Part shown: positions 1-5,852 of the stretch, piece by piece | How positions within the stretch are numbered: the stretch's first letter is position 1 | Layout: the number at the start of each line of letters is the position of its first letter | DNA from: CAYVDH01 sp964450355 | Lineage (GTDB): Bacteria; Bacteroidota; Bacteroidia; NS11-12g; UBA955 | Assembly (NCBI GenBank): GCA_964450355.1 | Contig: CAYVDH010000196.1 | Coordinates: 1-6,054, forward strand | Direction: 5' to 3' | DNA length: 6,054 bases | Notes under the pieces: generated by a model | Told to the model about the DNA's origin: nothing | Databases searched by the model: none | Seen by the model: the letters and a program-made list of their open reading frames with translations, nothing else | Made by a program: the position numbers and the translations under genes

Positions 1-769
1 AGTATGCTCCGGTACTTCTTTTTTGTTTATTTTCTAGACAAACTTGGCAGCCAATAACATCGAATTAATCATCTTTCCTTTGGCATAACCGGGATGCACA
101 CTTTTACCTTTAAAGGTAATTTTCGCACCGGCGGCATTAAAATTTTCATATTCTAATTCGCCAATCTGACTACCATCCATGGTGTAGGCCCAATCCGCAC
201 CAAACTTTTCTACATCAAAATGATGAGCCCCTCGACCAATTTCTTCATCCGGTGTAAAACCCACTCTGATTTTTCCATGTTTGATTTCAGGATGCTGAAT
301 CATGTATTCCATCGCTGTGACAATTTCAGTAATTCCGGATTTGTCATCGGCACCTAAAAGGGTAGCGCCATCAGTTGTAATCAATGTCTGACCTTTGTAT
401 TGCAATAGATCTTTAAAGTAAGAAGGTGATAAAACAATATTTTTGTTCCGCGTTCAATACGATGTCTTTTCCGTCATAGTTTTCAATCACTTGCGGTTTC
501 ACATTCGCTCCCGTAAAATCCGGACTCGTATCATAATGCGAAATAAATCCAATCACCGGCACTTCATGTTCTATATTACTGGGTAAAGTGGCCATGATGT
601 AACCTTTTCTGTCCATCGTCACTTCTTCCATACCGATGGCTTTTAATTCTTTTACCAATTGACGAGCCAATACCAACTGATTTTTTGAACTGGGAGTAGT
701 GTCTGAATTTGGATTTGATTCCGTATCAACGGTTACATAACTAATGAACCGATCAATAATATGTTGCAT
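1..769 (-). pseudogene. pepT: Peptidase T (tripeptide aminopeptidase), frameshifted, with in-frame stop, 3' end outside window
   Basis: Peptidase T is a cytosolic M20-family di-zinc aminopeptidase that removes the N-terminal residue from tripeptides. The first fragment (769 down to about 445) has HYDTSPD with zinc ligands H78 and D80. The second has GADDKSG (about residues 139-145), TPDEEIGRG with the catalytic/zinc glutamate pair (about 175-176), and YTMDG (about 198). These match E. coli PepT positions to within two residues. The frames switch at an A-run on the coding strand (T440-444 on +): five A where four would read EQNIVLSPSYFKDLLQYKG without a break. A second lesion is an in-frame TAG at 34-36 (about residue 245). 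Beyond it the same frame continues as KINKKEVPEHT to the window edge, which is PepT-like and aligns without a gap, so this is a nonsense change and not a second frameshift. The rest of the gene, including the last zinc histidine, lies outside. The start at 769 is normal for the family. The peptide-level identification is firm. Whether the lesions are biological or sequencing errors cannot be told here. Confidence 0.9.
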
Positions 770-784
770 AAAACGTAAGTTTAG

Positions 785-808
785 TTAACGTTAATCTCTC
801 TTGATTAA
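785..808. promoter_or_regulatory. Palindromic sites in the pepT leader
   Basis: Two adjacent symmetric elements lie between the predicted pepT transcription start and its ATG. One is the perfect 10-bp palindrome TTAACGTTAA at 785-794. The other is an inverted repeat, TTAATC (791-796) and GATTAA (803-808), with a 6-nt spacer. They share bases 791-794. They could be an operator or a weak 5'-UTR hairpin. AT-rich leaders often give short palindromes by chance, so a function is only a possibility. Confidence 0.3.
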
Positions 809-815
809 GTATTAA

Positions 816-844
816 CAAAGATACGGATTGATTTTATTTGGCAA
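816..844 (-). promoter_or_regulatory. Predicted Bacteroidota-type promoter of pepT
   Basis: On the minus strand, TATCTTTG (816-823 on +) fits the Bacteroidota -7 consensus TAnnTTTG exactly. A TTG -33 element lies at 842-844, 18 nt upstream. Transcription would start near 809, giving a leader of about 40 nt before the pepT ATG at 769. The -33 element touches the end of the upstream outer-membrane gene, whose stop is at 847-849, so pepT appears to have its own promoter. Confidence 0.6.
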
Positions 845-846
845 TG

Positions 847-1425
847 TTAAGTTTTTGGGGTGTTTTTTTGTTTCTCCAAAGGAAACCTGAATCCGATTGC
901 TGCTGCACCAACCACTTGTTTTACATTTTCTTGTGTGTAATAAGCAAACTCAATTTCAAAATTATTTTTTTTACCCAACGCCACACCTAAGGTTAGAGGA
1001 ACATGGAAAACAACTCCATTTTTGTCAATATTTTCCAACGGTGTAAAGGTTTCAAATTGTCCGATTGAAGCTCCTAAGCCAATCTCAAAATAAGGAGCAA
1101 AATAGGGTATAGGTGCTATCAATCTTGCTTTTCCACCAATCAATACCGCATTACAAACTGCACGATAAACCGGTTCAAAAGATTCTTTTCGTTCGGTTTA
1201 GGCTTCTGTAATGATTAAACCAAAGTAGGGTCTGACTTGAAACCATGATTTTAATTTCAGCACATATTCTCCTTGCATATAAAAACCGGTTCCCTCTAAA
1301 TCAATTTCCTCGTTTACAGTAACATATCCAAAACCAATTGAAGCTTCAATCGATTTTTCTTTTATTATTTGAGCAATAAGAGTGCTTTGTAGCAAAAGGA
1401 GGAATAACAAAACCGTTTTTTTCAT
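847..1425 (-). pseudogene. Outer-membrane beta-barrel protein interrupted by an in-frame TAA
   Basis: The gene would encode 192 residues including the interrupting codon. It opens with a signal peptide, MKKTVLLFLLLLQSTLIAQ, with likely cleavage after IA. Alternating polar/hydrophobic strands rich in aromatics and glycine follow (EASIGFGYVTV, GFYMQGEYVLKL, SWFQVRPYFGLII, YFAPYFEIGLGASIG, FHVPLTLGVAL, NFEIEFAYY, GAAAIGFRFPL), typical of a small outer-membrane beta-barrel. Codon 76 is TAA (1198-1200). The same frame then reads TERKESFEPVYRAVCNAVLIGGKARL and on to the natural TAA at 847-849. No frameshift is needed, so this is a single nonsense change. A stand-alone downstream gene starting from the TTG at 1141-1143 is unlikely because that product would have no signal peptide and only part of a barrel. 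Ligand and role are unknown. It could be a truncating mutation, a base-calling error, or a read-through site. Confidence 0.75.
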
Positions 1426-1440
1426 ACTGGAAATTTTTTA

Positions 1441-1448
1441 CAAAAGTA
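1441..1448 (-). promoter_or_regulatory. Predicted -7 box for the outer-membrane protein gene
   Basis: TACTTTTG on the minus strand matches TAnnTTTG and lies 15 nt upstream of the ATG at 1423-1425, in the 69-nt gap after the ATP-grasp gene. The predicted 5' leader is short, around 10 nt. No TTG is present at -33; the closest is TTTC, 18 nt upstream of the box. This suggests the barrel gene is transcribed separately from the operon upstream of it. Confidence 0.45.
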
Positions 1449-1494
1449 ACGTATCTTTTTAAAAATGAAAGTAAGACTAATGAATAAAGTAAAG

Positions 1495-2448
1495 CTATTT
1501 ATTTTTTTTCAATCGATTTTGTTTGACAATTTGATACATAATTTTTTGATGATGAAAGATTTCTCTTTGACCAAACCAAAAAGATTGCTTCGGGTCATAA
1601 ATGTGGGTGGGCTCACTTTTGGCTCCATTCCACTCAATGATGGAAAAATATTCTCCTTTTTCCAATTCTTCAAAGGAGCGAAATCGTATATCTAATCTTC
1701 CGTAATTGAATCCTTCAATAGGGTCTAAAATGGAAGCAAATGTTTTTTCCAACTCATTTGTTATCCATTCTTTGCCGTTTAAAAAAGTTGTTCCCCTGTT
1801 GTGATTGCCAAATGGAACCAAACACCGTTCTTCATCCTTAGCCAAAACTTCCTCAAGATTCATTTGTGTTCGTAATTTTTCTATTTGCATGGCATAACGT
1901 GGTACTTCCTTCAAAAGTACTGCTAGGGTTGACTTACCATTCCCTCTAACCATTAAAAATTGCTTTACGGTGATGCCGGAAATCTTTCCACTTTTGTCGG
2001 AAGGTATTCGATAATAAAAAAGGCCGATTTCATGTGGATAGTCAATGTTTTCCTGTAGTAAAAAATCTTGCTTTACTTTTTGAGCATACATTTCAATTTC
2101 TGAATGACTATATACTTTTTGTACATTCACACCACGGCAACCCATATCGGGTTTTACAATCAATGGAAAAGAAAGTGACTTTGCATTCATAAGTGCTGGT
2201 ATGTTTTCTTTTGTCCCTTTTCGAATCAAAATCGTTTTGGGGTAAAGCGAGGAAGGCAAGCGATTGTAAATAGCCATTTTACTGTCACCGTATAATCCGC
2301 CATTCGCCATACCGGGATTGGAAAAGCGGTAAAAATGAAAAGAACCAAATCGAATACTATACACCATCCACAACAAAAAAGTAGGTAAGTAAACAACATT
2401 AACTGACCAATATTCCCAATGTGTTACTTTATGCCACCAAAGTTTCAT
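1495..2448 (-). CDS. ATP-grasp family ligase-like protein (D-Ala--D-Ala ligase-type fold), membrane-associated
   Basis: This 317-residue protein has a hydrophobic N-terminal stretch (about 15-31, VNVVYLPTFLLWMVYSI), probably a membrane anchor or re-entrant segment. An ATP-grasp core follows: FPLIVKPDMGCRGVNV (94-109), with K99 and a glycine-containing loop for ATP phosphates; FLLQENIDYPHEIGLFYYR (129-147), containing the adenine hinge; GNHNRGT (214-220); and RLDIRF (251-256) with IIEWNGAKSEPTHIYDP (270-286), whose D253, E272 and N274 fit the Mg2+ ligands. ATP-grasp enzymes join a carboxylate to an amine or thiol through an acyl phosphate. The substrate cannot be read from sequence. Proteins of this kind are sometimes named D-alanine--D-alanine ligase, but the N-terminal segment and diverged middle do not support Ddl itself. 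Its ATG overlaps the TGA of the NRDE gene (ATGA), so the two are probably translationally coupled. It is the last gene of the operon. No clear intrinsic terminator is visible after its stop. Confidence 0.8.
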   Translation of the reverse strand: MKLWWHKVTHWEYWSVNVVYLPTFLLWMVYSIRFGSFHFYRFSNPGMANGGLYGDSKMAIYNRLPSSLYPKTILIRKGTKENIPALMNAKSLSFPLIVKPDMGCRGVNVQKVYSHSEIEMYAQKVKQDFLLQENIDYPHEIGLFYYRIPSDKSGKISGITVKQFLMVRGNGKSTLAVLLKEVPRYAMQIEKLRTQMNLEEVLAKDEERCLVPFGNHNRGTTFLNGKEWITNELEKTFASILDPIEGFNYGRLDIRFRSFEELEKGEYFSIIEWNGAKSEPTHIYDPKQSFWFGQREIFHHQKIMYQIVKQNRLKKNK

Positions 2449-3158
2449 AGAAATGTATGGATTAGTTCTGCTGTTTTACCGTTGATTAAGTCCAAATGTA
2501 AAAGCGTAAATCCATTGGAATGCAAAACATATTGCGTTACATTTTTGGTCAACGTTACATTGTTTCGTTGAATAATTAAACCATTTTCAGGGTCGGTTCG
2601 CTTTGTGGTGGTGTGAAAGGTTATTAATTCTCTTGGTTCCAAATAAAATTGATTTTCAAGTAAAAAGGCTTCATACCACTCTTTTCTTTGTTGAATAATT
2701 TCCTTAGTATACAAAGTCGAAGAAGACCAAATAGTAGGCTTAAACGGTGCTATTTTTTCCGATGTTTTTTCTTGTCCGTTCCATCGGTTCTCCAAAAGTT
2801 TGTTTTTTTGAAAAGCGATCAGGGTAAAGGGTTCAATTTGATGCAAGTCAATTTCTCTCCATGCTTCCTCAAAATCAGTTGCCTGAGCCAAATCAGTTAA
2901 AATAAGTCCTCTGCTTTTTCGATAAGGTGGAGTTGGCTGGTGAGGAGTAGCAGCTCCGTTTAACAAGACAAAAGCTGCACCATGCTCGTCCACCGCAAAC
3001 CAAGTTCCTCCGGCTTGCGGGTCTTTAGGATAGGCTATTTTTTTTCCGTTAAGGTTTTCAAATTGAGGCATTTCTGCCAACGGGCGATGCGTTTTTTCAT
3101 CTCTGTTGGACGTAATAATAACTTTTTCTGAATCTTGATAAAAGCTTACTGTGCACAT
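2445..3158 (-). CDS. NRDE family protein (TANGO2-like, Ntn-hydrolase fold)
   Basis: The 237-residue product begins MCTVSFY. Removal of Met would expose Cys2, the position of the nucleophile in N-terminal nucleophile hydrolases and the conserved first residue of the NRDE/TANGO2 family. The family motif NRDE is at 18-21, followed by RPLAEMP (25-31), QAGGTWFAV (48-56) and FVLLNGAA (63-70), the usual order. There is no signal peptide, so it should be cytosolic. Eukaryotic TANGO2 homologues have been linked to heme mobilisation, but the bacterial role is unsettled and no substrate is assigned here. The start codon lies inside the 3' end of the DinB gene (13-nt overlap), and the TGA overlaps the ATP-grasp start. 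Such tight overlaps indicate one mRNA and possible stoichiometric coupling with the ATP-grasp protein. Confidence 0.88.
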   Translation of the reverse strand: MCTVSFYQDSEKVIITSNRDEKTHRPLAEMPQFENLNGKKIAYPKDPQAGGTWFAVDEHGAAFVLLNGAATPHQPTPPYRKSRGLILTDLAQATDFEEAWREIDLHQIEPFTLIAFQKNKLLENRWNGQEKTSEKIAPFKPTIWSSSTLYTKEIIQQRKEWYEAFLLENQFYLEPRELITFHTTTKRTDPENGLIIQRNNVTLTKNVTQYVLHSNGFTLLHLDLINGKTAELIHTFL

Positions 3159-3646
3159 TGTTGCTTATACACTATCGTTGATTTTGCATACCCAAAAGTA
3201 TCGTTGTTCGGCTCTTTCCCCAATGACAATAAACCGATTTTTATAATGGCCTGATGATGAATACAATGTTCAATGTTATACATTAATTCTCTTCCGTAAT
3301 TTGATTTTACTTGATTTTCTTGATGGTTATATAAGGTAGTAAGGTAAAGTTCTTTGTCTACTTTACACAAGCCGGATATGATAATCGCTAACGTTTCTAA
3401 AGCAAAATCAATATTTTCCTGTAGTCGTTTGTCTCGTTTTCGGTTGTCATAATCTACTATTCCACTCGCATATCCATCATTCAACTGTTGAAAAAGTTCA
3501 ATAATGTGTCGGGTATGTTCTCCTAAACTGGCATTTCCTAACAAAGCTATTCGCTCTGTGTACTCATCCATGGTCAGTTCTTCAAGGGTAGTGGCGAGTT
3601 CTAATAATATCGCTTTTGCTTCTGATGTTAGTGTGGTAAGTGTCAT
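3146..3646 (-). CDS. DinB-fold (DinB/YfiT-like) putative metal-dependent protein
   Basis: The 166-residue, mostly helical product has the DinB-type pattern of a metal-binding histidine after the first helix and two more in the third. GEHTRHI (42-48) supplies H44 and/or H47, and NIEHCIHHQAI (124-134) supplies H127 and H130/H131. DinB-superfamily proteins form four-helix bundles that bind a divalent metal. Some characterised members are thiol-dependent S-transferases (mycothiol or bacillithiol) or maleylpyruvate isomerases, but most are uncharacterised. It is unrelated to DNA polymerase IV, which shares the name. There is no signal peptide, so it should be cytosolic. Its ATG shares one base with the DoxX stop (TAATG), and its 3' end overlaps the NRDE start. 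Family membership is well supported; the reaction is unknown. Confidence 0.82.
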   Translation of the reverse strand: MTLTTLTSEAKAILLELATTLEELTMDEYTERIALLGNASLGEHTRHIIELFQQLNDGYASGIVDYDNRKRDKRLQENIDFALETLAIIISGLCKVDKELYLTTLYNHQENQVKSNYGRELMYNIEHCIHHQAIIKIGLLSLGKEPNNDTFGYAKSTIVYKQQCAQ

Positions 3647-4041
3647 TAGGATTTCAGTTTACGGAGAAGAAAGGTAACGTCTTTAAAATGTAAAAATACA
3701 TATAAACTTGAAGCTAACAATACAAGTATGGCCAAAGTAAACAATCCACCACCATCATTCGATACATTGATGCCTAAAACCAAGAAATGTGAAAAAACTG
3801 CTCCTAAAATAATGCCTAAACTGGTCAACATGCCTATTGTTTTTGTTTTCGGAAGTAAAATAAGGATTGCAGTTATCAGCTCTACGATGCCTAAACCAAT
3901 TCTGCCCCATGGTTCAACGCCCAAAGCACTGAAAATATGCACCGAATCCGGATGGGCGGTAAACTTAAAATAAAGTGTTTGCAATAAAATAACGGCAACT
4001 GTCAAACGAAGTGCCCACGAAATGATTGTTTTTGTGTTCAT
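3646..4041 (-). CDS. DoxX family integral membrane protein
   Basis: Starting at the ATG at 4039-4041 gives 131 residues with four hydrophobic helices, at about 7-24, 46-64, 68-89 and 100-117, and a short basic C-terminus (FLLRKLKS). Length and layout fit small DoxX-type proteins, as does LYFKFTAHPDSVHIFSALGVEPWGRIGLGIVELITAILIL, where the first loop leads into a G-x-x-E-type helix. The reading frame is open 26 codons further upstream, but that extension is hydrophilic, would overlap the preceding YHS gene by 73 nt, and would bury the natural N-terminal helix. From the chosen start the gap is 5 nt. DoxX-like proteins sit in the inner membrane, and some take part in redox or thiol stress complexes; the specific function here is not known. 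The stop overlaps the DinB start by one base. Confidence 0.83.
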   Translation of the reverse strand: MNTKTIISWALRLTVAVILLQTLYFKFTAHPDSVHIFSALGVEPWGRIGLGIVELITAILILLPKTKTIGMLTSLGIILGAVFSHFLVLGINVSNDGGGLFTLAILVLLASSLYVFLHFKDVTFLLRKLKS

Positions 4042-4046
4042 AAGGA

Positions 4047-4517
4047 TTATTGTTGATGTTGAAAGGTTGACCAATTTGTATCGGCCTGTTGAATAAATGT
4101 GTCTCGGTTGTTGACCCAATTTTTTTTCACGTCTTGGTTGTAATTCAAATAGAGTTTACCCTCTACTTTTGTCCACGTTTCAATTTCGGTCGGAGCTTTA
4201 TATCCTTTGCTCATGCCATACGCACAATACCCACCGTATTGCGGTATATACTGCTCAGGATGGCGTTTAAAGGTGTTCAAATTTTCAGGTGATGAAAAGT
4301 GCCATTCCGCATTTTGATACGTGTAGGCTAATCCTTTTTTGCCTTTTTGAAGGGTAGTATGGTCAACCAAATCAACCATATCATAGCCATTCAAAGCAAT
4401 TCCGTTGGACGAATAGATTTTTTCTTCTAGGTTTTTGTCCTTTTCTATCCACCAGAAAAGAGCGATTACAACCACTGCAATCAATAAGAGCGAAAGAAAT
4501 ATGAATTTCGTTTTCAT
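4047..4517 (-). CDS. YHS domain-containing protein, N-terminally membrane-anchored
   Basis: The 156-residue product starts with a basic tip and a single hydrophobic helix (about 5-23, FIFLSLLLIAVVVIALFWW) with no obvious cleavage site. This suggests a signal anchor with the rest of the protein in the periplasm. The YHS-type domain spans about 38-125: LNGYDMVDLVD (42-52), then YTYQNAEWHFSSPENLNTFKRHPEQYIPQYGGYCAYGMSKG (65-105), with the conserved cysteine at C98. The YHS domain is named for its Tyr-His-Ser motif and is thought to bind metal or act alongside metal or redox proteins; biochemical roles are poorly defined. It is a paralogue of the next upstream gene (3-nt gap): they share GYD, the PxxYxPQYGGxCA block and a similar tail (ADxNW). 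It differs in being anchored and in having VDL where the other has VAYF. Confidence 0.85.
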   Translation of the reverse strand: MKTKFIFLSLLLIAVVVIALFWWIEKDKNLEEKIYSSNGIALNGYDMVDLVDHTTLQKGKKGLAYTYQNAEWHFSSPENLNTFKRHPEQYIPQYGGYCAYGMSKGYKAPTEIETWTKVEGKLYLNYNQDVKKNWVNNRDTFIQQADTNWSTFQHQQ

Positions 4518-4520
4518 GGT

Positions 4521-4982
4521 TTATTGAATGAGCAAAGCCCAATTTTTATCGGCCTTTGTTTTTAAGTTTTTTTCGTCTTCATTCCAACTTTTTAGGGTGT
4601 TGTTGAAATAGGCATTGTAAAACAGATACAGCTTTCCGTTTACCAATTTAAATGTTTCGGGGTTAATTTCTACTTTTTTTCCGTAATCACCCATCGCAAA
4701 AGCACACCAACCACCATATTGAGGTTCGTATTTTGAAGGTTGAGCTTCAAACATTTGCAAGTGTTCTTTGGAAGTAAAATAATAGGTAACTCCCTCGTGT
4801 TGGGTTTGTATTTTTGGAGAACCTTTTACAGCTTTGCCAACCGTAAAATAGGCTACAGGATCATACCCTTTAAGGACCACCTTTTTTTCAAGGTTAAAAT
4901 GTTTTATTCGCTCTGCCGGACTCGTCTGCGAAAATACCGTTACGGTAAAACTCAAAATCAATACGAAAATGAAATGTCTCAT
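4521..4982 (-). CDS. Secreted YHS domain-containing protein
   Basis: From the ATG at 4980-4982 the product is 153 residues, with a cleavable signal peptide (MRHFIFVLILSFTVTVFSQ, probable cut around SQ/T at 18-20). The frame is open 20 codons further upstream, but that part precedes the signal peptide and contains the predicted -7 promoter box, so it is rejected. The domain runs from VLKGYDPVAYFTVGKAVKG (36-54) through YYFTSKEHLQMFEAQPSKYEPQYGGWCAFAMG (67-98), with conserved C93, to KLVNGKLYLFYN (112-123). The GYDPVAYF and PQYGGWCA motifs are diagnostic of periplasmic YHS proteins in this phylum. It is the first structural gene of the operon and lies 60 nt after the Crp/Fnr gene. Its partner or ligand is unknown; metal binding is a family-level expectation, not shown here. 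Confidence 0.86.
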   Translation of the reverse strand: MRHFIFVLILSFTVTVFSQTSPAERIKHFNLEKKVVLKGYDPVAYFTVGKAVKGSPKIQTQHEGVTYYFTSKEHLQMFEAQPSKYEPQYGGWCAFAMGDYGKKVEINPETFKLVNGKLYLFYNAYFNNTLKSWNEDEKNLKTKADKNWALLIQ

Positions 4983-4997
4983 GGTTACTTTTTTAAC

Positions 4998-5010
4998 TTG
5001 TTCGAAACAA
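4998..5010. promoter_or_regulatory. Candidate operator over the start of the YHS operon
   Basis: An inverted repeat, TTGTT (4998-5002) and AACAA (5006-5010), with a 3-nt spacer, overlaps the downstream edge of the -7 box (5008-5015) and the predicted transcription start of the operon. A factor bound here would block initiation. It does not match the CRP (TGTGA-N6-TCACA) or FNR (TTGAT-N4-ATCAA) consensus, and the arms are only 5 bp, so chance is a real alternative. Confidence 0.25.
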
Positions 5011-5042
5011 AGGTAGGAGCAAGCAAAAAAGTAAAATGTCAA
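5008..5042 (-). promoter_or_regulatory. Predicted promoter of the YHS-DoxX-DinB-NRDE-ATP-grasp operon
   Basis: TACCTTTG on the minus strand (5008-5015) matches the -7 consensus TAnnTTTG exactly. TTGACA at 5037-5042, directly after the stop codon of the Crp/Fnr gene, offers a -33/-35 element, although its 24-nt spacing is slightly long. The predicted start, near 5002, leaves about 20 nt before the ATG at 4982. This promoter lets the operon be expressed independently of the regulator gene, although read-through from it is also possible because no terminator is seen in the 60-nt gap. Confidence 0.55.
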
Positions 5043-5741
5043 CTATTTTACATTTTGGACTAAGTTTTTAAGAAGGGCCACATCCGGAATGGAAATTTCT
5101 TTTTGGGTATAGTTCAAAACACCTTGTTTTTCCAATTCTTTGAACAACGAAACAATGGTTTGACGCGTGGTACAAATCAATTGAGCAATGTCTTTTTGCG
5201 TCAGATAATTGGGCAATACATACGAAGGACTCACTACATTTTCCTTTTCAATGATGGTGTGCAGCAATAACAATAACCTGGTTTTGGCATCGCGAAACAA
5301 AATGTTTTTATAACTGTTTTGTATTTTTTTAAAATTAAACCCAATGAATTTGATGTAGTTTAACGCAAAGTCCGGTTTTTTATACATGACTTCTTCCAGC
5401 TTTTCGCGGTAAAACGTACAAATGATGGCTTCGTCTGAAACAACTTTAAAAAATTCCTGATTGTCTTCCGGATGCTCTAAGTTAAGGTCGCCAAACAAAT
5501 CCCCTTTTTGAAGGATATCTACCACTAGCTCATCTCCGTCGGGAGTAATGCGAATGAGTTTAATGGTGCCGTGTTTTAAAAAATATAAACGATCTTTATC
5601 GCTGTTAGACAAATCAATCAGCTCATTTTTCTTTGAACGTTTGAATTTCTTGAGTATGCAAAGCATATTGATTTCAGCATAACTCAAGTTTCTGAACAAT
5701 TGATGATTTTGTAAATACCAATATTTTAAATCTGAATTCAT
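5043..5741 (-). CDS. Crp/Fnr family transcriptional regulator
   Basis: The 232-residue protein has an N-terminal cyclic-nucleotide-binding-type beta-roll (about 14-125). It includes RLYFLKHGTIKLIRITPDGDELVVDILQKGDLFGDLNL (51-88), where GDLFGDLNL occupies the phosphate-binding-cassette position. A dimerisation helix follows (about 125-160), then a C-terminal winged helix-turn-helix, YLTQKDIAQLICTTRQTIVSLFKELEKQGVL (179-209), with TTRQTI at the recognition helix. The cassette lacks the arginine-serine pair used by CRP for cAMP, so cAMP binding is doubtful. Cysteines are only C28, C108 and C190, not the FNR-type N-terminal cluster, so an oxygen-sensing [4Fe-4S] centre is not supported. The effector is therefore unknown. 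It lies directly upstream of the YHS operon on the same strand and is the natural candidate regulator of it and of itself. Family assignment is secure; the target set is inferred. Confidence 0.92.
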   Translation of the reverse strand: MNSDLKYWYLQNHQLFRNLSYAEINMLCILKKFKRSKKNELIDLSNSDKDRLYFLKHGTIKLIRITPDGDELVVDILQKGDLFGDLNLEHPEDNQEFFKVVSDEAIICTFYREKLEEVMYKKPDFALNYIKFIGFNFKKIQNSYKNILFRDAKTRLLLLLHTIIEKENVVSPSYVLPNYLTQKDIAQLICTTRQTIVSLFKELEKQGVLNYTQKEISIPDVALLKNLVQNVK

Positions 5742-5798
5742 TCAATAAAGATAGAGATGAAACAACTATTGCTTTTGATCCGCCACCGGTTGTCTTCT

Positions 5799-5806
5799 CA
5801 AATATA
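5799..5806 (-). promoter_or_regulatory. Predicted -7 box for the Crp/Fnr gene
   Basis: TATATTTG on the minus strand matches TAnnTTTG and lies 57 nt upstream of the ATG at 5739-5741, implying a leader of about 50 nt. The region upstream is T-rich, but no TTG occurs at -33. It sits just downstream of the terminator at 5822-5852, a sensible place for a fresh transcription start. Confidence 0.45.
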
Positions 5807-5821
5807 GTAAACCTTGAAAGT

Positions 5822-5852
5822 AAAAAAAAGCCTTGTGTTGATTGGCACAAGG
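5822..5852 (-). terminator. Intrinsic terminator on the minus strand
   Basis: Read on the minus strand, a 7-bp perfect stem, CCTTGTG/CACAAGG (5846-5852 and 5831-5837), closes an 8-nt loop and is followed at once by C and eight T (5822-5830). This is a textbook Rho-independent terminator. It should end transcription arriving from the right of the window and insulate the Crp/Fnr gene. The plus-strand side is followed by a weaker, interrupted T-tract, so activity in that direction would be poor. Confidence 0.85.

Noticed and set aside
847..1143. Separate gene made from the downstream half of the outer-membrane protein
   Set aside because: It begins at a TTG inside a continuous frame, lacks a signal peptide and represents only part of a barrel. 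It is better read as the 3' part of one gene broken by a TAA.
34..1200. Alternative genetic code or stop-codon suppression
   Set aside because: The interrupting codons are TAG and TAA, a frameshift is also present, and TAA, TAG and TGA all act as normal ends of the intact genes.
1465..1695. Plus-strand open frame opposite the ATP-grasp gene
   Set aside because: It lies antisense to the well-supported ATP-grasp 3' end, has low-complexity composition, and shows no family motifs.
2688..2900. Plus-strand open frame within the NRDE gene
   Set aside because: It is fully antisense to a gene with clear family motifs, and its protein has no recognisable features.
3728..3973. Plus-strand open frame opposite the DoxX gene
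   Set aside because: It mirrors the DoxX helices as a Pro/Lys-rich sequence with no motif; the DoxX reading is far stronger.
4042..4119. N-terminal extension of DoxX by 26 residues
   Set aside because: It overlaps the upstream gene by 73 nt and is hydrophilic; starting at 4041 gives a normal DoxX N-terminal helix.
4089..4292. Plus-strand open frame opposite the anchored YHS gene
   Set aside because: It is antisense to the conserved YHS domain and shows no motif of its own.
4983..5042. N-terminal extension of the secreted YHS protein by 20 residues
   Set aside because: It would precede the signal peptide and contains the predicted -7 promoter box.
4740..5063. Plus-strand open frame opposite the secreted YHS gene and its promoter
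   Set aside because: It is antisense to a conserved gene, crosses its promoter, and has no recognisable domain.
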